A program made the translations under genes and the position numbers. A DNA stretch of 64,000 nucleotides from assembly GCF_041296385.1 (NCBI RefSeq), contig NW_027184085.1:55271109-55335108 (forward strand), given 5' to 3'. This document shows, one piece after another, positions 1 through 12,119 of the stretch. The notes beneath the pieces are model-generated. The model was given only the letters and a program-made list of their open reading frames with translations, made no database searches and was not told the DNA's origin. Source of the stretch: Aphelocoma coerulescens. Its lineage: Eukaryota > Chordata > Aves > Passeriformes > Corvidae. The first letter of the stretch is position 1. Each line of letters begins with the position of its first letter.

Positions 1-14
1 TCAGATCTTACCAG
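1..14 (+). other. Possible 3' end of an exon at the window edge
   Basis: The first 14 bases end in CCAG and are followed directly by GTGAGT, a full match to the vertebrate splice-donor consensus. What follows is AT-rich and non-coding, as expected of an intron. Only the splice motif supports this. Too little of the possible exon is in the window to read a frame or product, and such motifs also occur by chance. Confidence 0.25.
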
Positions 15-286
15 GTGAGTTAGAATCAAATAACTTTGAAGTAGCTTTTTTTATGCACTCTTTTGTAATATTTCCCTTTATTCTATGTTCTTACTCAGTG
101 AGTACTAGCTCCAGATCTGTATTGTGCAAGTAGTCATGTGTTTTATTGTCTGCTGTGAACTTAAAGAGACCGTTCATATTTGCTAAGTTTAATATGTATG
201 TAACCATTTGCTATGCTAATTTCTCCTTTTGGTTTCTATTTCACAATTACTGTAGTTCAGATTTAACCAGAACTCGTTTTATACAG
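15..286. other. AT-rich non-coding DNA
   Basis: No repeat, RNA or convincing coding signal was recognised between the candidate donor site and the first LTR. A 98-codon open frame crosses this stretch and runs into the LTR. It starts at a TTG and has no coding signature. Confidence 0.5.
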
Positions 287-663
287 TGTCGTGGTGTAAC
301 CCCAGCTGGCAACTCAGCCCCTCTCATCCACTTGTCACTCAACAACTGCTGCCCAGCCAGTTCTCAAGCAGCAGCCCTATCCAGCCTTCTCCCCAGTTTA
401 TACACTGAGCATTATGTCATATGGTGTGGAATGTCCCTCTGACCACTTTGGGTCAGCTGTTTCAGCTGTGTCCCCTCCCAGCTTCTTGTGCCACTCTAGC
501 TTTCTCACTGGCAGGGCAGGAGAGGCTGAGAAATCCTTGACTTATAGCAAGCACTGCTTAGCAACAACTAAAACATCAGGGTGTTATCAACATTATTCTC
601 ATGCTAAATCCAAAACACAGCACGAGGAAGTAAATTAACTCCCTCCCAGATGAAACCAGGACA
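287..663 (-). mobile_element. Solo ERV LTR, internally shortened
   Basis: The element begins TGTCGTGG and ends CCAGGACA, so it has the TG...CA ends of an LTR. Read on the minus strand it starts TGTCCTGGTTTC and continues through a U3-like region that includes a TATA-like stretch (TTTATACA on the plus strand near 399). The sequence resembles an LTR family I know as abundant in bird genomes. It is flanked by ATACAG and ATACAC, a 6-bp near-perfect target duplication typical of ERVK-type insertions. At 377 bp it is shorter than the full LTR I would expect. The R/U5 part is largely missing, which suggests an internal deletion. No gag, pol or env sequence is next to it, so it is a solo LTR. Open frames inside it are chance frames. 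The family name is left open because no library search was possible. Confidence 0.8.
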
Positions 664-3600
664 ATACACTTGATTCCTCCCTGATTATAGCCTGAATCTT
701 ATTATGACTGCTTTTAGTGTACTTGCTTTTTACTCAGTAAGCCAGTGGCAGAAAACATGGGCTTTGTGTGTGTTTGCAGATAAACAAATTAGCTGCTCTG
801 TGAAGCATCTAACCTCCTTATTTTACTGTGAAGTTTATCAGTGGTGGAAAAACGCAACATCTGGTGCAGGAAGACAGGGAGGCGTTATTCTCCAAAGCCT
901 ATTCTGATCTAAACTTCACAAGACCTCTGAAGATACCCTTACAGAGCAGTTCAGGATTTGAAATTTGTGTGTTATGGCAACAGTCCCTTAGCCAGGTTTG
1001 CATGATGAATCAAAGATTAAAGGTAGATGATATTTGAAAAAGTCTTTATCCACAGCAAAATTGGCTCTTGAAAATATATATACAAGGGGAAAAATAGTAG
1101 TATTTGGACTTAGAAACTTTTTATGTCCTTGGTCTTCTGTGTTTTTGTTTGGTTTTGTGTTTTTTACTGGGACAATGTTACATTTCTGCTCTAATTACTG
1201 CATACTGCTGCGAACGGTATTTTGGCTTTCTTGCCGTAGTGGGGTGCACCTGGCAGGGAAAAACACCATGACTGGCTTTGAAAGCAGTGTTTTACTACTA
1301 TTGGATTGTTAAATGTATTGGACACAAACCAAGAGGGAATATTTAAAGGGTTGGAAATGTCTGAGTACTGTGAACTTTTGAGGCTTTTAAAAAATAGAGG
1401 AGGTACAAGATTTGATGCATTAGCTTGGGAGAAAGTGAGCTCCTCTTTGATACAAGAAGAAACATAGGAACCTGCAGGATGAAGGTATTTTGGTGATTTT
1501 CATTCTTAAATATCAGTGAGTATTTAATTTATTAAAGTATTTGAGTTCTTAGCATTATGTCAGTTTGTTTTTGTTTACATGTATTTGCCTCTCAGCAGGA
1601 GTTTCCTTCATTGCGCTTCATGTAGAGTAATTCCATAAATTCCCTTACTGTATCCGTGTAATGTCAGTGAATTTTCGTCAATGGTTGGCTCCCTGACCTG
1701 AAGCCCATCAATTTTGTTGATCATTGTTTGTTTCCCTTATTGATTTTTATTCAGTCATAACTTTACCAGTATTGCTGGTTTTGGTTGTAATTTGGAAACA
1801 CTCAGGCTTGTTATCTCATTGCATAGTTTGTCCAGGTCTGCTGGGACGTAAACTATATATCTGTGATTGCTATTAAGAACAATTAAGAAAAACCAGGAAC
1901 ACCGGTGGAATCTTTCTTCCAGTGACAGTCAGTAGCAGTCAAGTAACACACTAATGCCTGGTAATTTAGTCATTATCAGAGCTTGGGAAGGGCACTTGCA
2001 TCCATTTTAGAAGTAGGAAATTTAAAAAAATCAAACATAATCAAGGAACCATTTGTAGCAATGATTTAGACTGAGATTGGAGTTTCTAAATTCAAACAGA
2101 AACTTTTCTCATTTTTCCATCCATTTTTTTCCTATGTCAGATGGAGATCTATTACACAAACTTAGCTGTTTTATAGTGTTGTCTCTTCACCTCCTTTTTC
2201 CCTTAGAAGGCAGAAAGCCCTACATGTCTCTGAGACTTGTGGAAATAAATTATGCAGTTTTAACAAGCCCATTATAGAACATTCACAGTAATAAGAGATT
2301 GATTCCATGCAGTAAATAGAAAAGGAATATCATTCAGTGTAAAAGCATTCAACACAGGCCATATTCTTTTTCAACTGCTACTCTTCCAAGAGTCTTCATT
2401 TTATAAGATCATTAATTTGTTTCTTAATTCTGCTGCCTTTTGTGAAGAGATTTTACTTCTGTTTGGAGTCAGTAATCTCTCTCTTATTACTGTTACTTGA
2501 TTGTCTATATCTGTGAAGGTATGTTTTGTGTACGATCTCATTTAATTGATTGATTATGTTATGCAGTATGTGGAACTTAACATGTCTGTGTTGAAGCACT
2601 AGACAGTGAGATTAATCACTCTGCTTATTGATATAAGCTCCTGCCTATGAGCTTTGAGGAGCTTTGTGGGAAGTCAATTTCAACTGCTAACACTGGAAGG
2701 GAAGGTAGGCATATCTTTTTCTTTTCCATCTGTGTCTGCATCTTTCTGTTACTTACAAGTTTCACTGTTGTTTGATGTGTTGCTGCTGTTTCATGTTGAA
2801 TGGAGTGCTGCTTGTTTGCTGCCCTTACTTAGGATCTTTTCACAATTATAGAGGCTTCTGGTATTAGTGTATGGATTTACAGCTTTGTCTTTGCTAGAAT
2901 ATTTCAAGATGTGATTCTCTATGTACTAGCAAACCTAAGTGAGGGTTAGATTCAGTAAAATTTTGTATATTCTGCCCCTGAATCAGTGAAGAAGTTAATG
3001 TTCTGAATTATTTTGCCTCACATGTCAGCAAAACCTGTATATATGTGAATTTCTGTAATACTCAGATGTGGATTGATGAAGGGACAAGGGCTAAGGGGCC
3101 TTTGCTCCCTTGGACAGGCTTGTGCTTGCTGAGGAGTGAGGGAGTACATTCTGTGAGGTAACTGTTCTGCCTTGAAGTAGCACTTTTGTGGTTTGAGTAG
3201 CTTAAGAACCAGCCCAGGTACTAGGGCAGGTTATAACTGCACTGCTACCCCTGGAGCAGATGCTGAGTGTGGTTCCTCGGGTTAGCCACAGCTTTTGTTT
3301 TTACAACGCTGATTTATATTCCAGCTAGTGTATTGTGGGGCAGGGAACACTTGCACAAGCTTGCCTGATGATGTACATGAAGTAATGTAGTATGGTAGTT
3401 GACATTAACCAGGTCTAACAGCTAAGCTGACTGCAATGCTCAGATGTTCCCATTCTTACAGAAACCTGCTTTGATAATTCTAGGGTTTAAATGGCAAATT
3501 ATGTCAAGTAAGTATTTGCATTCATAATTTATCTATATACCTGTCTGTCTGTCTCTTGGGTTAGCTAGTTTTTTGTATCTTAACCTCTTTGCATTACAAA

Positions 3601-4784
3601 ATTCTTGACTTTTCTGTAAATAACAGTTTGAAACTGAAGTATTAGAAGTGTGGCTGATAAGTACGGAACTAAACAGAAAAGTAAGTGGACATTTTTTCAT
3701 TTTGTTTTGTTCTTGACTGCATTCAAGTGGGATTTTTTAACAGTCCCATAGTTTTATACATGTTACCTGTGAAGCCGGAATCTTCTTGTTAGAGTGAGAT
3801 AGAGTTCTAGAAGATAAGGTACTGTCACAGCAGATTTTGCTTTTCCATTTTGCAGTCACTTGACAATACTGGAGGAAGTCCTGAATATTCCTTCCATCTT
3901 TTCCATCTTCCTGCCTATACTCTTCTATTAATGATATATACACCTTAACTTATATGCCTCCTACCTCTTTCCTTACATCTTTACCTATTGATGATGGTAA
4001 CAGAGCTTATAACAGAAAAATAATTATAACTGCAATCCTTTCATGCAAGAAGACAATCTGTTCTTAATATCTTTGTTACATCCTCCACTTTCTGATTATA
4101 ATACCAATCAAATGTCTTGTAAGAGCTTAGATACATGTTAAAACTTTATGTCAGCAAGAGGCTTTAGATAAAGGAGCTTAAACAATTTTTTGGTAACAAA
4201 TTACTGTGTGTTTTCTGACCTGTTCACACATGTAAGTACTTGATGTGAACTGTTGTCTCCAGTAATTGTGGTCACAAGTAAGTTTATGTCAATGCTGCCA
4301 GTCCTTATGAATTCTTATATATTATACTTTTATAATACATCTTAAACTAACATGGCTTTTATTTGTTTTGGGTATCTTTGGCTTTATGAAGGAGCTGGCC
4401 ACTACAGATGCCATACTGATTAAATTCAGGAAAAGCAATGTAAGTGCATACATTTTTTTTCTTGGCTTTGGCTTTTTTGAGAGATTATGATTTAGACTTT
4501 TCTTCAGGTGGAGTCTTATGTTCTGGCCTTGTACTTTAGAGTTGATTAGAAAATGTGTGGCAGGGGTTTTTCTTTATGGTCAGACACACGCAAACTGAAT
4601 AGAGAAAATTTTACTTCAAAACTTTTGTTTTGATTATAAATATTCCTTCAGGCCAGTTTCTTTCTTGTCTCCTTTTATTTGTTTCTTCCTTATTTTTCTT
4701 GCTTTTCATTCTGGTCACATCCTTAAATCATGTTCCAATTAGCTCTGAAGTGTCCTTTCTTCCCTCACCTTTGTTCTCTTTCAG
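664..4784. other. Unique AT-rich non-coding DNA
   Basis: About 4.1 kb with no recognised repeat or gene. Open frames are short, lack coding composition and are not joined by splice sites. A short (CTGT)n run near 3541 is the only simple repeat I noticed. Confidence 0.5.
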
Positions 4785-4824
4785 CATTTTCATATTTTCA
4801 TATTTTCGTATTTTCATATTTTCA
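4785..4824 (+). repeat. Octamer minisatellite (TATTTTCA)x5
   Basis: Five tandem copies of an 8-base unit, TATTTTCA, with one A-to-G change in the third full copy and a clipped first copy. It lies inside an AT-rich 147-codon open frame whose phenylalanine and serine richness comes from the pyrimidine-rich strand, so that frame is not taken as a gene. Confidence 0.8.
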
Positions 4825-6999
4825 TTGCAGAGTTTTACCTTCCTATCTGTGAGCTTTCCTCAGTGCATGCAAGAAAATAAACATAGATGCCACCTCTATG
4901 ACATTCTTGAAATTCCCTGGAGACATGGTGCCTGTCAGCTGAGTGCCACACAGAAGAAATACAAGTTATCTTTCAAGACTGAGGCACTGAAAAAACATTT
5001 GGAAAACAACTTGCCATTTTCTTTTCTTTCCCTGATTTTTTGCTTTTCCTATATTTTCCAATTAAAGGTCTAGTTGTATCTTTCCCTTAGTTTTCTTTAG
5101 AGATCCACTTTTGACTAAATGACTTAATGATTTTTTTCTGCCTTCAGGGTAAAATTCCAGGATGATCCCACTTGCAGACTGGGCATGTTGGTTAGAGATA
5201 TTCACATCATCAACTGTGGTGTTTTGGGCCTGCTATGATTTAAAATGCAACAGAGTTTCTTCTCCATGTCTCTAGACCTCAGAACATTCCTATGTGGCAA
5301 GGTCTAGATAAATTTTTGGCAGTCCTGATGCAGTCTTGTGTGCGCAATGACGTACAAACCACTCTTTGCATGCCAGAAATTTTGTCGCAGAGTAAAAAAT
5401 GGACCATCATAACTGCAGTGTGACTACAACAGCTCTTTAAAGAGCTTTTTAAAAATACAACTACCCATCTAGAGAACATACTTCTTCAGCCTAAGTTTCA
5501 TCTTCTCACAAGAAAAGCTTCATGCTTTTTTGGGAAGGCCTCAGTTCAGGTTCTGCTTCTGCTCTGCTATTGCCTCCCCTTCACTGTGATGTCCATTCTA
5601 GATGCAGGTTAATGAAGTTGCAGGGCTTGACAAAGTCTTCAGAAGTGTTAATGTGGACATTGTCAGCTAAGTGCTGGTAAGTGAAGCTTGTTGTCCTGGC
5701 AGTGCTGGGGAGCCAGAGCCCATGGAAAAACAGCAAAAGGAAAAGCATTGCCACACAATCATAGGAATAGTAGAGGCATACTTACAAATATACAACCCCT
5801 TCAAAAGATAAAAACTAAAGCAATGAATACTCTTGGAGTTATGGAGATACAGATTCATCTACATAATTTATAAAACATTTAGAATATCACAGGTTTCTTC
5901 TTGCTTCTTAAAGCTTTGTTACTAAAATTTATTTCTCTCACAGTCTTTAATTTAAACACTTACTTGTAGAAATAGTTTGAGTAGAAAAATTTAAGCTTTA
6001 TCTATTGAATTTTTAAATTTAACTCCAATTCTCACCCATAGGGATAGGAGCAGGGAGGGAGGAGAGAGAAAACAGCTCATGGCTTTGTGTTTCAGTGGGA
6101 GCACTAAACTGGGGATTAACTTTTATAAATCACGACACTGCTTCAAGCTATTGTCCTTTCATTCAGTATGAGATTAACACATGTTTTAAAAAATGATACA
6201 TGGTAGAGATTACACACTGCTTAAAAAAACAGAATTAGGTGGGGAATCCACACTAAATAATTTTTAGAGTTCTTCAGAAATAAAGCCAGAGAAGTAAAAA
6301 GGCCTTGTAATGAGCAGAACTTTAAACAAGATTGCTCATCTAAAATTAGTTGTGGAAAATACTTTCCAGTCTGAAAAAACATGAGACACATACAGTTCCT
6401 GCTCTTCTCTGAACGCAGCAGGGCCAGGAGAGCAAAGGGCCCACTGTGCTATTTTCATCCAGTCCAGAATAACCAGCCAGGAAGAGCCAGACTGCATCCT
6501 CCTCTACCCGAGGAACCAACATGCTTGTTGGAGACCCCTGAGTGGATTCCCTTTGCTCCCAGGCTGTGGTGCCTCCGTGATTCAACTCATGCTCGACAGG
6601 TTTAATCAAAATTAATCAGTCACACAGATGTTGCTTATTTCTTGACAGAGAATGTAACAGGTACAGAATGTCCATCTAGACAACATAGATCTGAGGAGAA
6701 ACTACACTCCTATTCTTCATATCATATTGATTGGTGGCATGTTTTCCAGTCAGTGTCCCAGTTATTAGCACTTTCTTTGAAAATGTAGCAAGTTGCTACG
6801 TAGTCTGTGCCAAAAGTCTAAGGGTTTTTTTGTCTAATTTGATAATGAGGGTATTTTCCCGGTTTGGACTACTTTTAGCATCTTCCTGTCTTTTGTTTTG
6901 ACTTCAGAGTAATGCCAGAAACATTAGTCTTCTCTTCCTTCAACGTAGCATGTTGTCTTTTCATGGATAAAGACTGAGTCAGCAATATTTTTTGCATCT
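4825..6999. other. Unique non-coding DNA
   Basis: No transposable element or gene was recognised. The stretch contains one 16-base perfect palindrome at 5431-5446 (AGCTCTTT followed by its reverse complement) and otherwise only short chance open frames on both strands. Confidence 0.5.
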
Positions 7000-7108
7000 G
7001 CATATACCTATACACAAAAATGTGTGTATATCAACCTATCTAGAAAGATATAGAAAAAGATATAATACATAAATATAGGTGTGTGTATGTATATATATAT
7101 ACACTTAT
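7000..7108. repeat. Degenerate TA/TG-rich simple sequence
   Basis: Alternating purine-pyrimidine sequence with TGTGTGTATA, repeated GATATA units and a final (TA)5 block near 7091-7101. It is imperfect and looks like an old dinucleotide microsatellite. Confidence 0.6.
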
Positions 7109-8539
7109 GAACCTATGTTTATTTTGCATGTAAGCTCAGGAAGCTATAGGCCTTTTGTGGCAGAGAATTTTTAAATTATTTACATAATGTAATTATAGAA
7201 AATAGAAGATAAATTACCAGTACAAAACATCAGGATGTGGTGAATGCAGCCTTTCAAAGACAAACTCTGTGAGGTGTGTACTTCTAACAAATAAAGAATC
7301 TGCTTGTAAATATTGATAATAATAACCTGTATCATATGAAAGGATTTTAACTTCAGTCAGGGATGAGTATTTTTCCCAACCAGATCAACAGTGTTGAGCT
7401 TTAGTTTCTTATCTTTTAAAGATGTTCTAAAAAATGACGAAGTTACTATTAGATGAGAGAAGATGTAATGTGTAATGATTAAGAAAAATATTAATATTGA
7501 ATGTTTTGCTTAATTAGAATTATTCCTCTTTAACCATAACTTCTGAATGATGGAAAAAACTTATTAGCAATAATTTCTAGCAATAAATCCAGTTGAAATT
7601 TTCTCTTTCAGTAGAAAAAAAGGGAATAATGAAAAAAACCCCCAAGCAATTCCTGACTAACTAAATTCACACTTTTGTCTGAATTAAGATAAAAATTGAA
7701 ATATATTTTCTCCCCTTCTTATATAAACTTCTCTATGTACAGTGTGTGAACTGTCTTTACTGTGGAATAAGAATATGCACACCCAACAAACTTTTTGCCC
7801 TTTTGGAATAAATAACTTTCTGTTCCCAACACTTTGCTAAACTTCACCCTTTTTCTTGGTCTTGAGGAAATGGTGTACGTAGATCTCCATAATGACTGTA
7901 ACATTTCAGAAGTAATGGCAGCAGCTGTATTAAAATGCTTGCCTACTCTGTTAGAATGCCACTATTTCCTCTCAAATATGTATTGTGTAATTTTCAATTA
8001 TTCTTAAAAGTGCAATTTGATACACCCTCAAGCAGGATTATGTGCAATGCATATTTAAACTGGCATAATATGTTATTCAGTTGCTTCCCCTTGCACATAA
8101 GTCTTAAATAAGAACAAAAATACAGCTTGCTTACTGCAAATGCCTCTTGTCAAGCAATCTTAGTCTTTCAGCAAAAGAAAATATATTATCACTCCCTGCA
8201 ATCATAAAATTAAAAAACTTTTCCATTAAAAGAGTCAGATAATTATTAGTCTGGTCTCATGGGCTTAATTTAATGTCCTCTCAATATGATTATCATCTTT
8301 TTAGTGGCTTGTGAAGTTTGGTAGGTTTGGGGTTTTTTGTTTGTTCATTTTTTAATTCTGTCTTGCATACATAGAAATATTTTGAAAACATTGTGTGTTT
8401 CTTTCTAAAGTTTGTCTTGAGCATCCAGAGATTTCCATACTCTGGCATCATGAAATAACAAACTAAATCCATTTAGACAACCGTGGAAAGAGACGCGAAA
8501 AGCCAAGAAATTTATGATAAGCATACAGTATAAAATACT
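7109..8539. other. Unique AT-rich non-coding DNA
   Basis: No recognised repeat, RNA gene or coding exon. Only short open frames are present, and their composition follows the AT-rich background. Confidence 0.5.
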
Positions 8540-9080
8540 TGGAGTAAGACCTGCAGTCTGTTTTCCTTTTTGCAACATACCTGGCAGAACAGTCTCTGCA
8601 AAGGGAATTGTCAGCTGCAGGTGTTCTGGTAATGCCCAGGTGCTTCCCCTGTGACAGGAAGTTTCACACTGAATGGTGTAATGCTGTGGATCATGGGACA
8701 CTGGGGGAGTGGGAATGACTACCTTCAGGCTTGTGGATGTCTGGTGCTCTGCCCCAGAGGAGAATTTCACAGGTGAGCCACTGATGTAAGGACGTTGGTG
8801 TCATAAAAAGCACTATCCTACCTTGCAGGACTTGCCCCTTATCAGCCTCTTCCCTTATCTTGCTCAACATCCATCTGTAGCCTCTGGTGATGGGTCTGCA
8901 CCTACTCTGCACCTGGGTGGCTACTGCAAATGGCCAGTTGTTTGAGTCATTAACCATTAATATTCCAGTCTCTCACTGGCATGGACAGTCATGCCAGCCT
9001 TTTGGTGAGAATAGGGCTGGCTAACCAGAAGTAATACACTCTTGTGCACTGGGCATGGGAAGGATGGATTTGGAGCCAGT
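8540..9080. other. GC-richer block, unclassified; possible old repeat or exon
   Basis: Base composition rises above the AT-rich flanks. On the plus strand a pyrimidine-rich tract leads to an acceptor-like CAG at 8585-8587, and a strong donor-like CACAG/GTGAGC follows at 8770/8771. One plus frame is open for about 40 codons inside this interval but then hits TGA before the donor. Two overlapping minus-strand frames (8405-8770 and 8691-8957) are also open. I do not recognise any of the peptides. It may be a degraded mobile element, a non-coding exon or chance. Confidence 0.25.
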
Positions 9081-9689
9081 TGTTACAGCCTAGGTGTTGC
9101 CTACTATACTGACTTTTTGTTCAGACAAGAAATAAATCAATAACTTTGGGGTGAAGTTCAATATCCTTATAATATTCTTGCTTACAAGGTCTTGCAAGGA
9201 CTCAATGAAGTAAAAAGTTTTAGACTTATTAAATACTTTGTGTGTGTGTTCACACAAATATTGCGTATGGTAACTGGCTGTATAACATTGGCTGATGCTG
9301 CAGCTACCACTAAGGGTTTTTCAAGAATAAATTACCATAACTGTACTTGAGTATATCTAATGACATGAATCAGACACTTCTAGGAGGAAGCAGTTAGGGT
9401 GTACACTGTGAAAGTTTAATTTGTCTAGGGGTCAATTATGCATAGCAACATGTTTTTTAATACCACTGATTTGGAGTATCTCATCACATTCTTAGAAGTG
9501 GTAGTCTGATTCTTACAGTGGGTATCCAGTGCTAGACAGACATAAATACTGTGAATGGAAATCAACTTATGCAACTGGTGATGCTGAATTTCTGCTTGAA
9601 TAGGAATGTAAAGTTTAACTTTTCTCAAAATCCTTTGGTCTGATAATAGTTTTTCACAATGTTGTATCCTTCCTCGTTTTTTTCTGTGA
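9081..9689. other. Non-coding DNA
   Basis: Nothing recognised. It is AT-rich with a short (GT)n run near 9239-9249. Confidence 0.5.
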
Positions 9690-9821
9690 TTTTGAAGTAT
9701 TTTTAAGTGTTCAAGAGCTGTCTGGATAAATTCTGTGCAGTGTGCTCTAGGATGACCTGCTTGAGCTGGGAGGTTGAACCACTATGATCCCTTCTGACTT
9801 GACTCATTCTGTGATTCTGTG
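9690..9821 (+). mobile_element. CR1 LINE 3' end fragment
   Basis: The sequence follows the 3' end of avian CR1 elements: GACCTGCTTGAGCTGGGAGG, then a GGTTGAACC block, ATCCCTTCTGACTTGACTC and a terminal ATTCTGTGATTCTGTG tail. CR1 copies are usually 5'-truncated and end in this 8-base tandem tail, and that is what is seen here. Divergence from the usual pattern is high, so it is an older copy. No reverse-transcriptase sequence remains. Confidence 0.85.
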
Positions 9822-12091
9822 AGGAAATGTGCCTAAAGCAGTTCCTTGGAATTAAGTTGGAATTTTTGAGAAAGCTGCTGGTGGTGTTGTACGGCTTACA
9901 GATTTATCTGATTTTGAATTTTGAATGGCACATGACATCAGACTCTGATTCTGTCTAGGAGCTCATCATACACAAGATCAAATGTGGCATAAGTTGAAAC
10001 AGATTGGGTTGAATCTGGATCTTAAAGTGGTTCAGATGAATATTACCCAAATTCTTACTTAGTGTGTAGTTGTGCAGCAAGATTTCTCCTACAAGTTAAA
10101 GCAAAAGCTTTAAAAGTTTAAGTATAGGTTTCCTTTCATTTCCCTTACAAAACTGATCTTTCAAGGTTTGTTTATTTGTTTTTATAGTGTGTATTTGTAG
10201 GTATTTGACTATATAGGAATTCCGATTTCAGTAGTTTATGATTGTGTATGTTTGCAAGGTGTGCACAAATCACGTATGCTGTTGTGAACTGCGTGATGGA
10301 TGTGTGGAACAGTATAAAGAACTGACATATTTTGATAACCTGAAAGATTCAAAATCCTGGAAGAAGAAGGAAAGAAATTATTTCTGCCATTTGAAATGTT
10401 GCATTTTAAAAGTAGTATTGAAAAGAATTTTAGAAACAATTTTAGTTTTTAGATTAAAGAACTTAAGCTGCCACTTTGGTTTTGTGTTCCCTGAAAACTG
10501 ACTAAAGTGGTACAGGTGATGAGAATGCATTAAGTATTTTACTGAACATATTTCTGACATTTTTGGCCACAGATGCCCAGCTGAAAACCCAGCCCTGACT
10601 TTGATTATACTTGTGCTGTTCATGACCTGCTGAAAATTCAGAGAACTGGTGGAACTTCAAAGAGCTTGCTATGGGTCTGTTTAAAGAAATTTATTAGATT
10701 ACCAGGATGCTATAAGGTAACAGAAACACGTATGTAATTTGAGAGTTTGTCACTAGCACTGCTAAAAGCTACATTTCTTTAAATTGCTTTGAAATTATAG
10801 TGGAAGGATTCTTCATATGTATACACATCACTGAAGCAGAGAGGACTTGGAGGCTCAGATACTGCTCATTGCAAGCATTGTATATTGTTCAGCCATAGCT
10901 ACTGAGAGTATGTTATCCTGCTGACATAAAATTTCTTCCAAAAATTGCTGACTAACGCTGCGTTTGATAGGGTAGATCACACCGCAATGTCTATGACACA
11001 GAAGAAATTTTCTGGAGGCAGACATCCAAATCAGAAAAAGTCTTCTCTCAATGAATGCCTGTCTACCAGTCTTTTTATTAGCTGCTCTGGAAAGGCTGCA
11101 ACACTTTCTCGACATGGCCTATAAAGAAAACGTTTGGACAGATAGGAGGCTTCTCTTTTAATGATATTCTACACGGAGGAGATTTGTAGGCTGGAGAATA
11201 TCCTAACACAGTTTATTGTAGGTTACTAGGAAGACAGCTGCATTCTGTTTGCATTTCCCCCTTTTAAGCTTTGTCTATTAACTTGTGGAACTATTCTGAG
11301 ATATGAAAAGCAACAAGAATAACACAAAGAGACATCAAATTTTCCATCACCCCTTAGGCAACAGTGAAACAATAAATTGTTCGTATCTTGCTGGTCATAG
11401 GAGTAGAAGAGTGGGGATTGCTTATGATGGAGGGTTTGAAGCAGAGACAGTGGAAGCTGAGGTGGTATGTGATGCCCCCAGCAGCAATTCCTGTGGTCAT
11501 CTTCTGAGGATGGATGGGGTGAAGCATTTCTCGGTGCAAAAAGGAGTAACCAAAACAATACAGAGGTTCTAATATGTTAGTTCCATGTGAGAGGTAAACA
11601 TTTGTCTCCAGTACAACTCTCTCTTAATCCCAATGTCTTTTCAAGCTGTTTTCTATTGGGGAAAAGGTTGTTACCTCTGTTGTGGTGGAAACTGCTGCAG
11701 GAGCTCCTCGTCATGTTCTGACAAAATTGTCAATGACTTAACTAATCAGAAATTATGCCTGTGGCAGAAAGGCTGTCTTCTTGCTCTAAATATTTCACTG
11801 ACTGTCTGGTCAATGACTAGGACTTTGTTATCCAATTGCTAGCATTTGGAGTAAAATTTGCAGAAACTTCTGAATTCTGTGTGTTGGCTACATGTTAATA
11901 AGCTGGGTGAGGTTACTAATGGTCACTCTGATGCAACAGTTTCGTTTAGCTTTCTGGTTTTGTCAGTAATGGTAAGTATCCCTGGCAGTTATAAAATAGA
12001 ATTTCATAGTTTTGAAATATGACCATGCTTTTCCAATAAATCATTTTATGGATGAAATAATTCCTTGCCTGTGTTACACATTTGCTTATAG
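9822..12091. other. Non-coding DNA with several short open frames
   Basis: No transposable element was recognised. The interval holds an ATG-started 86-codon minus frame (10855-11115) and overlapping frames on both strands around 11226-11572. None of the peptides resembles a family I know, and opposite-strand overlap argues that most are chance frames. Confidence 0.45.
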
Positions 12092-12119
12092 CCGATTCCT
12101 TCCGGAAGTTTCACTTAAG
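12092..12119 (+). other. Micro-exon-like segment, 28 bases
   Basis: A pyrimidine-leaning tract ends in TTGCTTATAG at 12082-12091 and a donor-like AAG/GTAAGAG follows at 12119/12120. The 28 bases between contain two CpGs (CCGATT and CCGGAAG), unusual in this CpG-poor region. Two of three frames are open. The claim rests only on splice-like motifs, which are expected by chance now and then in 64 kb. Confidence 0.15.

Noticed and set aside
146..638. 98- and 74-codon open frames
   Set aside because: They fall largely in the solo LTR. One starts at TTG, and neither has coding character.
4630..5073. 147-codon Phe/Ser-rich frame that looks like a membrane protein
   Set aside because: The hydrophobicity comes from T-rich DNA and an octamer minisatellite. 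No splice or promoter context was found.
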